Below, piece by piece: positions 27,660 through 36,956 of a stretch of 64,000 bases of DNA. This stretch comes from Mycobacterium sp. SMC-2 (GTDB lineage: Bacteria > Actinomycetota > Actinomycetes > Mycobacteriales > Mycobacteriaceae), in the NCBI RefSeq assembly GCF_025263485.1, contig NZ_CP079863.1, positions 4,030,001 to 4,094,000 of the forward strand, given 5' to 3'. A model generated the notes under the pieces. It was not told the origin of the DNA. It saw only the letters and a list, made by a program, of their open reading frames with translations, and did no database searches. The position numbers were made by a program, and so were the translations under genes. How positions within the stretch are numbered: the first letter of the stretch is position 1; every line of letters starts with the position of its first letter.

Positions 27660-27854
27660 ATGACTCGCGTTCTCGTCGACACCGAACGGTGCACCGGGCA
27701 CGGGCGCTGCTACACCCTGGCGCCCGACGTCTTCGATTCCGACGAGGTCGGCCACTCCGTCGTGCTCGTGTGCGACGTGTCCGGCGAACTCGAGGCGCAG
27801 GCCGTCACCGCCGAGCAGAACTGCCCCGAAGGCGCCATCACGCTGTCCCGTTGA
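27660..27854 (+). CDS. 3Fe-4S ferredoxin of the P450-partner type
   Basis: 64 residues. It has the mycobacterial P450-ferredoxin pattern: C11-TG-H-GR-C17 with His in place of the second Cys, then the distal NCPEGAI (Cys-Pro). Such proteins carry one 3Fe-4S cluster and pass electrons from a reductase to a P450. AAAGGAGCG at about 27643 is the ribosome binding site. It is followed 17 nt later by a membrane molybdopterin enzyme and lies two genes after a P450, so its natural partner is open. Confidence 0.92.
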   Translation: MTRVLVDTERCTGHGRCYTLAPDVFDSDEVGHSVVLVCDVSGELEAQAVTAEQNCPEGAITLSR

Positions 27855-27871
27855 GGCAGAACGTAACTCCG

Positions 27872-29413
27872 ATGGCCACCGCGGCGTCGAACGAGCGGAT
27901 GATCGCCGGGGTCGCCGCCGCGGCCGTCGCGCTCGGGATAGCCCAGCTGGTGGGCATCCCGTTCGGTGCGCGGGCCGACGCGCGGGCGGCGATCGGCTCG
28001 GCGGTCGTGGACCTTTCGCCGGGCCCGATCAAAGAGTGGGCCATTCAGACCCTGGGATCGCTGGACAAACTCTTCCTAGCCGTGGCGGTGCTCGTGGCGA
28101 TCGCTGCGATCGCCGCAATTGCCGGGACCTTAGAGACCCGGCGTCGCCCGTTCGGCAGCGCCGCGATCACCGCGGCGGGTGCGCTCGGATGCGTCGCGGT
28201 GTTGTCCCGGCAGGGCGCGACGGCACCCGACACGATCCCCACCATCGCCGGCACGGCCTGTGGGGTGGCGACCCTACGCTTGCTGACCCGTCGGTTCTGG
28301 CCGGGAGGCCCCGAAGAACACCGTGGCGATCGAGACGAAGCGGATACCGACAGGCGCAGGTTGGTGGTGCTCGGACTGCTCGGATTCGGGATCGCGAGTG
28401 GCGTGGCGGGTGCGGTCATCACGCGATTGGTGCATTCGGTGGCCGCGGACCGCAACAACTTCACGCTTCCCCGACCGCGCGCATCGGCGCCCCCGATACC
28501 GGCTGACGTGCAACCGAAAGGCGTTGCGCTCCCGAGCTTTGTCACTCCCAGCGCCGACTTCTACCGAGTGGACACCGCGCTCACCGTTCCCCAACTCAGC
28601 CACGGCGAGTGGCGGCTGCGCATCCACGGCATGGTGGACCGCGAAGCAACCTACAGCTTCGCCGACCTCGCCGGCTTTGACGTCGTCGAGAAGGTGGCGA
28701 CGCTAACCTGCGTATCCAATCCCGTTGGCGGCAACCTTATTTCGACCGGGATCTGGACGGGCTACCGGGTGGCCGATCTGCTGGGGGCGGCCGGAGTGCA
28801 CCCGGACGCCGACATGGTGCTTTCGACGTCGATCGACGGCTTCACCGCCGGCACGCCGGTGGATGCGCTCACCGACGGCCGCGACGCGCTCCTGGCGGTC
28901 GCGCTCAACGGTCAGCCCCTGCCGATCGAGCATGGCTATCCGGCCCGGCTGGTCGTACCCGGGCTCTATGGGTACGTGTCGGCCACCAAGTGGGTCGTCG
29001 ATATGGAGCTGACCCGCTTCGACAAGGCGGAGGCGTACTGGACGCGGCAGGGCTGGGCACCGCGTGCACCGGTCAAGACCGAGTCGCGGATCGACGTGCC
29101 GAAAGCTGGTCAGCAGGTGCCGATGGGGCCGGTGGTGTTCGGCGGTGTCGCGTGGGCGCAGAACCGCGGCGTGCGGTCCGTGGAAGTTCGCATCGACGGC
29201 GGCGCATGGCAGCCCGCAGAACAGGGCGCGAGCTACTCCAACGAGACGTGGCGGCTGTGGAGTTTTCCCTGGCAGGCGAAAAGCCCTGGGAGGCACAGCA
29301 TCACTGTGCGCGCCACCGACAACACCGGATCCACCCAGACCGCGGACAGGGCCGCTCCCGTTCCCGACGGCGCCACCGGCTGGCACACGGTGAACTTCAC
29401 CGTGGCGGGGTGA
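27872..29413 (+). CDS. Membrane-anchored molybdopterin oxidoreductase
   Basis: 513 residues from ATG 27872. The N-terminal 190 or so residues contain about five TM helices (for example GVAAAAVALGIAQLVGIPFGA and LFLAVAVLVAIAAIAAIAGTL). A sulfite-oxidase-family catalytic domain follows: WRLRIHGMVDREATYSFADL, VATLTCVSNPVGGNLIS (Cys that ligates Mo), GYPARLVVPGLYGYVSATKWV, and a C-terminal Mo-co dimerisation domain (RSVEVRIDGGAWQPA, HSITVRATDNTGSTQT). The catalytic part is probably outside the membrane. It resembles Rv0218-type proteins. The ferredoxin gene is just upstream, suggesting a redox pair. Confidence 0.9.
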   Translation: MATAASNERMIAGVAAAAVALGIAQLVGIPFGARADARAAIGSAVVDLSPGPIKEWAIQTLGSLDKLFLAVAVLVAIAAIAAIAGTLETRRRPFGSAAITAAGALGCVAVLSRQGATAPDTIPTIAGTACGVATLRLLTRRFWPGGPEEHRGDRDEADTDRRRLVVLGLLGFGIASGVAGAVITRLVHSVAADRNNFTLPRPRASAPPIPADVQPKGVALPSFVTPSADFYRVDTALTVPQLSHGEWRLRIHGMVDREATYSFADLAGFDVVEKVATLTCVSNPVGGNLISTGIWTGYRVADLLGAAGVHPDADMVLSTSIDGFTAGTPVDALTDGRDALLAVALNGQPLPIEHGYPARLVVPGLYGYVSATKWVVDMELTRFDKAEAYWTRQGWAPRAPVKTESRIDVPKAGQQVPMGPVVFGGVAWAQNRGVRSVEVRIDGGAWQPAEQGASYSNETWRLWSFPWQAKSPGRHSITVRATDNTGSTQTADRAAPVPDGATGWHTVNFTVAG

Positions 29414-29417
29414 CGCA

Positions 29418-29618
29418 CTATTTCGAAGAGAGTCTCCGCCAGCTGACGACCGCGATCGCGATGCCGATCAACACCGTGATGGGACCGATGACGGACCAGG
29501 TCGTGGTGTTGCTCATCGGGCTACCGCCAAGCACTCCGAATCCCTGAAGCGCCCAGATTAAACCGAACAACGCGAGGATCAACCCGAAGGCGAACGTCGC
29601 GACGAATGTCCTTCTCAT
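29418..29618 (-). CDS. Small two-TM membrane protein
   Basis: 66 residues: MRRTFVATFAFGLILALFGLIWALQGFGVLGG, a short loop, then a second helix VIGPITVLIGIAIAVVSWRRLS. This compact Phe-rich helical hairpin is common in actinobacteria (hypothetical membrane proteins). No function is known. It converges with the molybdopterin enzyme, with 4 nt between stops. Confidence 0.75.
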   Translation of the reverse strand: MRRTFVATFAFGLILALFGLIWALQGFGVLGGSPMSNTTTWSVIGPITVLIGIAIAVVSWRRLSSK

Positions 29619-29655
29619 ACGGGGATGCTACGCGACCGAAGGCGGTATCTGACCC

Positions 29656-30768
29656 TCAGAGGTAACCGGTTTGGTTCACCAGGCGCACGGAAGACGCCCC
29701 GTCGGAATAGAACTCGGCGATGCTCAGCGACGCCAGGTCGAGGTGCAGCCGGTACAGGATGCCGGGCCCGGCCTCCAGCGCCAGCCGCAACAGCATCTTG
29801 ATCGGCGTCACGTGCGACACCACCAGCACCGTCGTGCCCGGGTGCGCGGCGATGATTCGTTCGCGGGCCTTCACGACCCGATCGAGCACGTCGTCGAAGC
29901 TTTCCCCGCCCGGCGGGGTGGTGCCGGTGTCACGAAGCCAGCGGCCGTGCAGCTCCGGGTCCCGCTCGGCGGCCTCACCGAAGGTCAGCCCCTCCCAGGC
30001 GCCGAAATCGGTTTCGATCAAGTCGTCGTCGACGGTCACATCCAGCTCGAGCGCCTTGGCCGCCCTGGCCGCGGTGTCGTAGGCCCGCTGCAGCGGCGAG
30101 GCGAACACCGCCGAAATCCCGCCGCGTTGTGCCAGATAGCGCGCCGCGGCGTCGGCCTGCCGGCGACCCACTTCGGTGAGCGCCGGGTTGCCGCGGCCCG
30201 AATAGCGGCGCTGCGCCGACAGCTCAGTCTGGCCGTGTCGCAGCAACAGCAGCCTGGTCGGTGTGCCGCGCGCTCCGGTCCAGCCGGGTGCCTGCGGGGA
30301 TGGCGCCGCAGGGGTTTTCGCGGGCTCCGCCGCGGGCTGCTCAGATTCTCCCGCCGGGTCGCCGGCGGCGGCGGCGTCCATCGCCTCGTTGGCCAACCGA
30401 TCGGCATAAGAGTTGCGGTCCCGCGGAATCCACGTGTAGCGGATCCGCTCGAACCGCGCCGCCAGCTCTCGGGCCTGGGTGTGCAGTGGGATCAGGTCGG
30501 GGTGCTTGACCTTCCACCGCCCCGACATCTGCTCCACCAGCAGCTTGGAATCCAGGAAGACCGCCGCCTCGGTGGCGCCGACCCGCAGGGCCTCGTCCAA
30601 ACCGGCCAGCAGGCCCCGGTATTCGGCCACGTTGTTGGTGGCCCGGTGGATGGCCTGCTTGCTCTCCGCCAGCACCGTCGAGTGGTCCTCCGTCCACACC
30701 ACGGCGCCGTATCCGGCCGGGCCGGGGTTGCCCCGCGACCCGCCGTCGGCCTCGATCACGACTCTCAT
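29656..30768 (-). CDS. Bifunctional RNase HI / histidine phosphatase
   Basis: 370 residues from ATG 30768. The N-terminal domain is RNase H type I (VIEADGGSRGNPGPAGYGAV, TNNVAEYRGLLAGL, FLDSKLLVEQM, ADRLANEAMD; the carboxylates ligate Mg2+). A Pro/Ala-rich linker leads to a histidine-phosphatase domain (LLLLRHGQTELSAQRRYSGRG, ETDFGAWEGLTF, VSHVTPIKMLLRLAL). In M. tuberculosis (Rv2228c) the protein removes RNA from hybrids and shows alpha-ribazole phosphatase activity (CobC type). It overlaps the zinc-ribbon gene by 4 nt, in an operon with cobalamin-related genes. Confidence 0.95.
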   Translation of the reverse strand: MRVVIEADGGSRGNPGPAGYGAVVWTEDHSTVLAESKQAIHRATNNVAEYRGLLAGLDEALRVGATEAAVFLDSKLLVEQMSGRWKVKHPDLIPLHTQARELAARFERIRYTWIPRDRNSYADRLANEAMDAAAAGDPAGESEQPAAEPAKTPAAPSPQAPGWTGARGTPTRLLLLRHGQTELSAQRRYSGRGNPALTEVGRRQADAAARYLAQRGGISAVFASPLQRAYDTAARAAKALELDVTVDDDLIETDFGAWEGLTFGEAAERDPELHGRWLRDTGTTPPGGESFDDVLDRVVKARERIIAAHPGTTVLVVSHVTPIKMLLRLALEAGPGILYRLHLDLASLSIAEFYSDGASSVRLVNQTGYL

Positions 30769-31502
30769 TGGTCGAACCCCTTGACCCGCAACAGGATCGC
30801 ACCACACTCCGGGCATCGCACCACGTCGTCTTCGGCCGCGGCCGAGATGCGCGACATCTCGCCGCGGTCGATCTCGAGGCGGCAGGCACCACACCGGCGC
30901 CCCAGCAACGGCCCAGCGCCCGGCCCTCCCCCGGCGCGCTGCCGTTCGTACAGCGCCGACAGCGCGGGGTCCAATTCGGCGCTCAGCGTGTCGCGCCGCG
31001 AGGAGTGCGCCTGGCGGGCTTCGCTGATTTCGGCGAGTGCGGCGTCCAGCGCCTGCCGGGTTTCGGCCAATTCGGCCTCTAGCGCCTCGGCCCTGCCCTG
31101 CGCGTCATCCAGCTGGGACTGCAGCTCCTCGCGGCGCTCCATCACCTCCAGCAGCGAATCTTCCAGGCTGGCCTGCCGGCGTGTCAGGGTCTCCAGCTCG
31201 TGCTGCAGTTCCGACAGTTGCTTCGCGTCGACGCTGCCGGATTGCAGCAGCGAGCGGTCGCGGTCTTCGCGCTGCCGCACCGCCTCGATTTCGGACTCGA
31301 AGCGCGAAACCTGAATATCGATGTCCTCCAACGCGATTCGAATCGCACCCACGCGGTCGCCGGCGGCGTTGAGTTCGTCCTGCACCCGCTCGCAGGCCTG
31401 TTGTTCCGGCAGATGGCTGGCCCGGTGCGTGATGCGGGACAGCTCGGCGTCCAGCTTCGACAGCTCGAGCAGCGAACGCTGCTGAGCGACTTCGGCCTTC
31501 AT
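30765..31502 (-). CDS. Coiled-coil zinc-ribbon protein (Rv2229c-like)
   Basis: 245 residues. The first 170 or so form a long coiled coil (LLELSKLDAELSRITHRASHLPEQ, ELQHELETLTRRQASLEDSLLEVMERREELQSQ). The C-terminus has a zinc ribbon with two CxxC pairs: GRRCGACRLEIDRGEM and VVRCPECGAILLRV. It is conserved across actinobacteria in this operon; members are thought to be nucleic-acid-binding or scaffold proteins, with no established role. It overlaps Nif3 (TAATG, 1 nt) and the RNase H gene (ATGA, 4 nt). Confidence 0.92.
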   Translation of the reverse strand: MKAEVAQQRSLLELSKLDAELSRITHRASHLPEQQACERVQDELNAAGDRVGAIRIALEDIDIQVSRFESEIEAVRQREDRDRSLLQSGSVDAKQLSELQHELETLTRRQASLEDSLLEVMERREELQSQLDDAQGRAEALEAELAETRQALDAALAEISEARQAHSSRRDTLSAELDPALSALYERQRAGGGPGAGPLLGRRCGACRLEIDRGEMSRISAAAEDDVVRCPECGAILLRVKGFDQ

Positions 31503-32647
31503 TACGCCTCACCCCCGGTCTGTCCGCCGCACCGCCCCATATTCCATGGGTCGGTGCGAATGCTGCATACCCGCACCGACAGCTCCGCACCGAAACGGGA
31601 CCGCAGCAGGTCGGCGGCCTGCTCGCACCACGGGAATTCACTCGCCCAGTGCGCGACGTCCACCAGCGCCACACCGGAGGCCCGGCGATGCTCGTCGGCC
31701 GGATGGTGCCGCAGGTCGGCCGTGACGTAGGCCTGCACTCCCGCGCCGGCCGCGGTTGTCAGCAGCGAGTCACCGGCGCCGCCGCAGACGGCGACCCGGG
31801 ACACCGGCATGTCGGGGTCGCCGGCCGCGCGGACGCCCCACGACGTCCGCGGCAGGGCGGCGTCGACGCGGGACACGAAGTCGCGCAGCGGTTCGGGCCG
31901 GGGCAAGGTGCCGATGCGGCCCAAGCCGACGTCGCCGGGCACCGGCAGCAACGCGTAGACGTCGAACGCGGGCTCCTCGTATGGATGGGCGGCGCGCATC
32001 GCCGCCAGCACGGCGGCCCGGATCCGGGCGGGCGCGATGACCTCGAACCGGTCTTCGGCCACCCGCTCGACGGTGCCGACGCTGCCCACCGCGGGCGACG
32101 CCCCTTCGTGCGGCAGGAACTGCCCGATGCCGCTGACGCTCCAGCTGCAGTGCGAATAGTCGCCGATGTGCCCGGCGCCGGCCTCGAACAGGGCCGCCTG
32201 CACCGCTTCCGCGTTCTCGCGCGGCACGTAGATGACCCACTTGTCGAGGTCGGGCGCGGCCGTCCGCGGCTCCAGGGCCGCTTCGACGGTGAGGCCGAGG
32301 GCGTGAGCCAGCGCATCAGAGACGCCCGGCGTGGCCGAGTCGGCGTTGGTGTGCGCCGTGAACAGCGAACGCCCCGTTCGGATCAACCGGTGCACCAGCG
32401 CGCCCTTGGGCGTGCTGGCCGCCACCGTGTCCACCCCGCGCAACAGCAACGGGTGATGGGCCAGCAGCAGCCCGCCGTCGGGAACTTCGTCGACGACCGC
32501 CGGGGTCGCGTCGACCGCGACGGTCACCGACTCGAGCGCATCGTCGGGGTCACCGCACACCAGGCCCACCGAGTCCCACGATTCGGCCAGCCGCGGCGGG
32601 TAGGCCTCGTCCAGCACCTCGATGACGTCGGCCAGCCGCACGCTCAC
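31502..32647 (-). CDS. Nif3-like dinuclear metal centre protein
   Basis: 381 residues. The start GTG 32647 overlaps the cobC stop by 4 nt (GTGA) and yields the family N-terminus ([31 protein letters not shown]). Metal ligands appear in [32 protein letters not shown], and the C-terminal [14 protein letters not shown] and DVAHWASEF. An inserted PII-like domain ([30 protein letters not shown]) is usual in this subfamily. Related proteins are annotated as GTP cyclohydrolase I type 2, but the reaction is unproven. Confidence 0.93.
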   Translation of the reverse strand: MSVRLADVIEVLDEAYPPRLAESWDSVGLVCGDPDDALESVTVAVDATPAVVDEVPDGGLLLAHHPLLLRGVDTVAASTPKGALVHRLIRTGRSLFTAHTNADSATPGVSDALAHALGLTVEAALEPRTAAPDLDKWVIYVPRENAEAVQAALFEAGAGHIGDYSHCSWSVSGIGQFLPHEGASPAVGSVGTVERVAEDRFEVIAPARIRAAVLAAMRAAHPYEEPAFDVYALLPVPGDVGLGRIGTLPRPEPLRDFVSRVDAALPRTSWGVRAAGDPDMPVSRVAVCGGAGDSLLTTAAGAGVQAYVTADLRHHPADEHRRASGVALVDVAHWASEFPWCEQAADLLRSRFGAELSVRVCSIRTDPWNMGRCGGQTGGEA

Positions 32648-33672
32648 CGCCGTACCTCCGAAATCGCCTGGACCAGCAGCGGCCACTCCCGGCGCACCGC
32701 CGCCCGCAGGTAGCTTTTGTCCAAGCCGACGAACGTGTCACAGCGACGGATGGCGATCCCCCTGTCTCGCAAGGCCTCTCGGACCCCAACGGCGTCCGGC
32801 AGGCGGAACAGCACGAACGGGGCCCGGCCGTCGACCACCTCGGCGCCCACCGACGTCAGGCCGGCCACCATCTCGGCGCGCAACTCCGCCAACCGTGCGG
32901 CACCGGCCGCCGCCTCGGTGACGGACTGCCGGCCGCAGCACGCCCCGATCGCCGTCAACTGCAGCGTCCCCACCGGCCAGTGGGCCCGCTGCGCGGTCAA
33001 CCGGGCCAACACCTGCGGTGCGCCCAGCGCATAGCCCACCCGCAATCCCGCCAGCGCCCACGTCTTGGTCAGGCTGCGCAGCACCAGCACATCCGGCAGC
33101 GAGTCACCGGCCAGCGACTCCGGTTCGCCCGGGATGGAATCGGCGAAGGCCTCGTCGACCACCAGGATGCGGCCGGGCCGGCGCAACGCCAGCAGCTGCT
33201 CGCGGGTGTGCAGCACCGAGGTCGGGTTGGTCGGGTTGCCCACCACGACCAAGTCCGCGTCGTCGGGAATCCTCACCCCGTCCAGGCCGAAGGGCGGCTC
33301 GAGCACCACATGGTGCAGCGGCACCCCGCCCGCGGTCAGCGCCGCGGCCGGCTCGGTGAACGAGGGCGCGACGATCGCCGCCCGCGCCGGACGCAGGTTG
33401 CTCAACAACGCGAACCCCTCCGCCACCCCCGCCAGCGGCAGCACCTCGTTGTGTGGCCGGGCGTGGCGCTCGGCCACCGCGTCCTGCGCCGCGCGCACGT
33501 CCTGGGCGCTCGGGTAGCGCGCCAAGTCCGGCAGCCGCGCGGCCAGCCGGCGCACCAGCCACTCGGGCGGTTGCGCGTGACGGACGTTGACGGCGAAATC
33601 CAGCATCCCGGGTGCGACGGCCTGGTCACCGTGATAGCGCGCCGCAGGCGGGCTCAAGTTCAGACTCGCCAT
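32644..33672 (-). CDS. cobC: PLP-dependent aminotransferase, CobC-type
   Basis: 342 residues, fold-type I PLP enzyme. Landmarks are [39 protein letters not shown] and [21 protein letters not shown] with the PLP-binding Lys. Homologues are annotated as histidinol-phosphate aminotransferase-like or L-threonine-phosphate decarboxylase (CobC/CobD type), which makes the aminopropanol arm of cobalamin. The cobC name follows Rv2231c; the true substrate is not certain. It is the first gene of the operon cobC-Nif3-zinc ribbon-RNase H, all overlapping. Confidence 0.9.
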   Translation of the reverse strand: MASLNLSPPAARYHGDQAVAPGMLDFAVNVRHAQPPEWLVRRLAARLPDLARYPSAQDVRAAQDAVAERHARPHNEVLPLAGVAEGFALLSNLRPARAAIVAPSFTEPAAALTAGGVPLHHVVLEPPFGLDGVRIPDDADLVVVGNPTNPTSVLHTREQLLALRRPGRILVVDEAFADSIPGEPESLAGDSLPDVLVLRSLTKTWALAGLRVGYALGAPQVLARLTAQRAHWPVGTLQLTAIGACCGRQSVTEAAAGAARLAELRAEMVAGLTSVGAEVVDGRAPFVLFRLPDAVGVREALRDRGIAIRRCDTFVGLDKSYLRAAVRREWPLLVQAISEVRR

Positions 33673-33753
33673 CCGAGAAACACTAGTGGGCCGCCGGGGC
33701 GCGTGGCAGCGACACCGTCACACCCGGCCCGGACCATCGAGGACAATGGTGAG

Positions 33754-34437
33754 GTGACAAGCACAACGTCCACCGATCGCCCGTCGCCCGCCCTGACGGC
33801 CCAGCTGGTGATCTTCGACCTCGACGGCACGCTCACCGACTCCGCGGAGGGGATCGTGGCCAGCTTCCTGCACGCGCTCGACCATGTCGGCGTCGCGGTG
33901 CCCGACGGCGACCTGGTGGCGCAGATCGTGGGCCCGCCGATGGACGACACCTTCCGCACCATGCTCGGCGAGGACGCCGAGCGGGCGATCAGCGCCTTCC
34001 GCGCCGAGTACGGCAGCCGCGGCTGGGCGATGAACACGCTGTTCGACGGCATCGAGCCGCTGCTGGCCGACCTGAGCGCCGCCGGTGTCCGGCTGGCCGT
34101 GGCCACCTCGAAGCTGGAGCCGACGGCGCGGCGCATCCTGGCCCATTTCGGGCTCGATCAGAATTTCGAGGTGATCGCCGGGGCGAGCCCCGACGGCTCG
34201 CGCAAGACCAAGGTGGACGTGCTGGCGCACGCGCTGGAGCAGCTGCACCCGCTGCCCGAGCGGATTCTGATGGTCGGCGACCGCAGCCACGACGTGCACG
34301 GCGCGGCCGCGCACGGCATCGACACCGTGGTGGTCGGTTGGGGCTACGGGCGGGACGACTTCCCCGACGGATTCAGCGGCACCGGCGCGACGCACGCCGC
34401 CACCGTCGACGAGCTGCGGGCGGTGCTCGGTGTCTGA
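33754..34437 (+). CDS. ptkA: HAD-family protein tyrosine kinase PtkA
   Basis: 227 residues from GTG 33754. HAD fold: VIFDLDGTLTDSAEG (catalytic Asp pair), VAVATSKLEPTARRIL (Ser/Thr motif), and MVGDRSHDVHGAAAHGIDTVVVGWG (acidic motif). By sequence it would be called a phosphoglycolate phosphatase-like hydrolase. In M. tuberculosis the orthologue Rv2232 was reported as a tyrosine kinase that phosphorylates PtpA. It overlaps ptpA by 8 nt, supporting that partnership. Confidence 0.92.
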   Translation: MTSTTSTDRPSPALTAQLVIFDLDGTLTDSAEGIVASFLHALDHVGVAVPDGDLVAQIVGPPMDDTFRTMLGEDAERAISAFRAEYGSRGWAMNTLFDGIEPLLADLSAAGVRLAVATSKLEPTARRILAHFGLDQNFEVIAGASPDGSRKTKVDVLAHALEQLHPLPERILMVGDRSHDVHGAAAHGIDTVVVGWGYGRDDFPDGFSGTGATHAATVDELRAVLGV

Positions 34438-34927
34438 TCGCGAGCCGCTGCACGTCACGTTCGTCTGCACCGGCAACATCTGCCGGTCGGTGATGGCCGA
34501 GAAGATGTTCGCCGACCAGCTCCAGCGCCGCGGCCTGGCCGAAGCGGTGCGGGTGACCAGCGCGGGCACCGGCAACTGGCATGTCGGCGAATGCGCCGAC
34601 CACCGGGCGACCGACGTGCTGCGCGCCCACGGCTACTCCACCGACCACCGCGCCGCACAGGTCGACGCCGACCATCTCGCGGCCGACCTGGTGGTCGCCC
34701 TTGGCCGCAACCATCTTCGGATGCTGCGCGAGCTGGGCGTCGACGAGGAGCGGGTGCGCATGCTGCGGTCGTTCGATCCGCGTTCGGGTGCCCACGCCCT
34801 CGACGTCGAGGACCCTTACTACGGCGACGCGCGGGACTTCGAGGACGTCTTCGCCGTCATCGAGGCCTCGCTGCCCGGCCTGCACGCCTGGGTCGACGAC
34901 CGACTCGACCGGAACGGATCCGGCTGA
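34430..34927 (+). CDS. ptpA: Low-molecular-weight protein tyrosine phosphatase PtpA
   Basis: 165 residues from GTG 34430. The P-loop is FVCTGNICRSVMAEKMF (CX5R) and the general acid is in DVEDPYYGDARDFEDVF (Asp-Pro-Tyr-Tyr). In M. tuberculosis PtpA is secreted and blocks phagosome acidification by acting on host VPS33B and the V-ATPase. No signal peptide is visible, as in the family. It overlaps ptkA upstream by 8 nt and the SURF1 gene downstream by 1 nt (TGATG). Confidence 0.96.
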   Translation: MSDREPLHVTFVCTGNICRSVMAEKMFADQLQRRGLAEAVRVTSAGTGNWHVGECADHRATDVLRAHGYSTDHRAAQVDADHLAADLVVALGRNHLRMLRELGVDEERVRMLRSFDPRSGAHALDVEDPYYGDARDFEDVFAVIEASLPGLHAWVDDRLDRNGSG

Positions 34928-35763
34928 TGCGCCGGCTGGCGTTTTTGCTGCGCCCGGGCTGGATCGCGCTGGCGCTGGTGGTCGTCGCCTTCACGTACCT
35001 GTGTTTCACGGTGCTGGCGCCCTGGCAGCTGGGCAAGCACAACCGGACGTCGCGGGAGAACCGCCAGATCGAATACTCCCTCAACACCGACCCGGTGCCG
35101 CTGAAAACGTTGCTGCCACAGCAGGATTCGTCGGCTCCGGACGCGCAGTGGCGCCGCGTGACGGCCACTGGGCACTACCTGCCCGACGTCCAGGTGCTGG
35201 CCCGGTTGCGGGTGATCGAGGGCAAGCCGGCATTCGAGGTGCTGGCACCGTTCGTCGTCGACGACGGGCCCACCGTCCTCGTCGACCGGGGCTACGTGCG
35301 GCCCGAGCAGGGCTCCCATGTCCCGACGATCCCCCGCCCGCCGCAAGACACCGTCGCGATCACCGCGCGGCTACGCGACTCGGAACCCGTCGACCGGGAC
35401 AAGGGCCCCTTCGCCGAAGACGGTGTGCAGCAGGTGTATTCGATCAACACCGAGCAGGTCTCGGCGCTGACCAAGGTGCCACTGACCGGCTCCTATCTTC
35501 AGTTGACCGAAGACCAGCCCGGCGGGCTCGGCGTGATCGGCGTGCCGCACCTGGACGCCGGGCCGTTCCTGTCGTACGGGATCCAGTGGATTTCCTTCGG
35601 TATCGTCGCCCCACTCGGTTTGGGCTACTTCGCGTATTCGGAGATCCGCGCCCGCCGCCGGGAAAAGCAACGCCAATCCGAGGCAGCGGCGGCGGCACAG
35701 GCCCCACAGGCCCTGCAGACCGTGGAGGCCAAGCTCGCCGATCGCTACGGCCGCCGCAGGTAA
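34927..35763 (+). CDS. SURF1-family cytochrome oxidase assembly protein
   Basis: 278 residues from ATG 34927, overlapping the ptpA stop. Topology is typical of SURF1: TM1 near 12-33 (IALALVVVAFTYLCFTVLAPWQLG), a large extracytoplasmic domain with WRRVTATGHYL and TVLVDRGYVRPEQ, then TM2 (LSYGIQWISFGIVAPLGLGYFAY) and a charged C-terminal tail. It probably helps assemble the aa3-type cytochrome c oxidase. Its last 19 nt overlap the convergent cobD gene. Confidence 0.93.
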   Translation: MRRLAFLLRPGWIALALVVVAFTYLCFTVLAPWQLGKHNRTSRENRQIEYSLNTDPVPLKTLLPQQDSSAPDAQWRRVTATGHYLPDVQVLARLRVIEGKPAFEVLAPFVVDDGPTVLVDRGYVRPEQGSHVPTIPRPPQDTVAITARLRDSEPVDRDKGPFAEDGVQQVYSINTEQVSALTKVPLTGSYLQLTEDQPGGLGVIGVPHLDAGPFLSYGIQWISFGIVAPLGLGYFAYSEIRARRREKQRQSEAAAAAQAPQALQTVEAKLADRYGRRR

Positions 35764-36689
35764 CAGAGCAGCCCGGCCACGACGGCCGCGCCCGCTTGCA
35801 CCGTCCGCGACAGCGCCACCGCGCGGCGCAGGTCGGCCACCGTCGGCTCGTGGCCGTCGCCCAGCGTGGGCCGGATCTGCAACTCGTGGCGGTACTGGGT
35901 GGGGCCGCCGAGCCGCACCCCCAGCGCCCCGGCGAAGGCCGCCTCGACGACGCCGGCGTTGGGGCTGGGGTGACGGGCGGCATCACGGCGCCAGGCCCGC
36001 ACCGCGCCCGCGGGTGACCCGCTGACGAGGGGCGCGAACAGCGCCACCAGCGCCGCCGTCGCCCGCGCGCCGACGTAGTTGGCCGCATCGTCCAATTTGG
36101 CTGCGGCCCAACCGAATCGGGCATAGCGGACCGAGCGATAGCCGATCATTGAGTCCAACGTGTTGATGCCGCGGTACGCCAGCACCGCGGGTATCCCGCC
36201 CACGGCCGCGCACAGCAGCGGCGCCACCTGGGCGTCGGACGTGTTTTCCGCGACCGATTCCAGCGACGCGCGCGTCAGGCCGGCGCCGTCCAGCCACGCA
36301 GGGTCGCGCCCGCACAGCGACGGCAGCAGCGCACGGGCGGCCTCGACGTCCCCGCGTTCCAGCAACTCCGACATCGCCGTGCCGGTGCGCGCCAGCGAGG
36401 TTCCGCCCACCGACACCCAGGTGGCCGCGGCGGTGGCAGCGATCGACCAGGCCGGGCCGCCGCGCTCGGCGACCCGTTGCAGCGCGGCGCCGAGCAGGCT
36501 GACGGCCCCGACCAGCACGCCGACGTGCACCACCCCCGCGACCCTGCCGTCGCGGTAGGTCACCCGCTCCAACCCGGAGGCGGCCCGCCCGAACGCCGCC
36601 ACGGGATGTCCCCGTGTCGGGTCGCCCAGCGCGACGTCGGCCAGGTAGCCGGCCAGCACGCCGGCAAGCCGGGTCCGGGTTGCCAACAC
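35745..36689 (-). CDS. cobD: Adenosylcobinamide-phosphate synthase
   Basis: 314 residues, multipass membrane protein of the CbiB/CobD family, which joins aminopropanol (phosphate) to adenosylcobyric acid. Landmarks are GYLADVALGDPTRGHPVAAFGR, LARTGTAMSELLERGDVEAARALLPSLCGRD, SVAENTSDAQVAPLLCA, YRGINTLDSMIGYRSVRYARFGWAAAKLDD and SPNAGVVEAAFAGALGV. It starts at GTG 36689. It overlaps SURF1 tail to tail by 19 nt. The gene belongs to cobamide synthesis together with cobC and cbiZ nearby. Confidence 0.95.
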   Translation of the reverse strand: MLATRTRLAGVLAGYLADVALGDPTRGHPVAAFGRAASGLERVTYRDGRVAGVVHVGVLVGAVSLLGAALQRVAERGGPAWSIAATAAATWVSVGGTSLARTGTAMSELLERGDVEAARALLPSLCGRDPAWLDGAGLTRASLESVAENTSDAQVAPLLCAAVGGIPAVLAYRGINTLDSMIGYRSVRYARFGWAAAKLDDAANYVGARATAALVALFAPLVSGSPAGAVRAWRRDAARHPSPNAGVVEAAFAGALGVRLGGPTQYRHELQIRPTLGDGHEPTVADLRRAVALSRTVQAGAAVVAGLLCYLRRP

Positions 36690-36720
36690 CCTGGCAGCGT
36701 CTCACACGCGGGGAAGCCGG

Positions 36721-36888
36721 CTACGCCGCCGACAAGATGGCCAGCACGATGATCACCAGGATCAGCACGGCCAGCAGCCACCACAGCCAGGACGCCGGCG
36801 CCGTCGTGTCCGGCTCGGGACTTCCGGAAGGGGCACGGTTCCACCTTCCGTGCAAGGCGTCTGGCGGCGGGCTCGGTTCGGCGTTCAT
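36721..36888 (-). CDS. Small C-tail-anchored membrane protein
   Basis: 55 residues from ATG 36888: a polar Pro/Ser-rich N-terminus ([15 protein letters not shown]...) and one C-terminal TM helix ([23 protein letters not shown]). I recall a small annotated gene (Rv2237A) at this place in M. tuberculosis, which supports it. The function is unknown. It lies 31 nt upstream of cobD on the same strand. Confidence 0.65.
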   Translation of the reverse strand: MNAEPSPPPDALHGRWNRAPSGSPEPDTTAPASWLWWLLAVLILVIIVLAILSAA

Positions 36889-36956
36889 CCACCCAGGCGT
36901 GCCCGTTTTCGGGCGGGCATAACGCCCGCGCCCAGATACGTGGTTCACTCGAAGGC

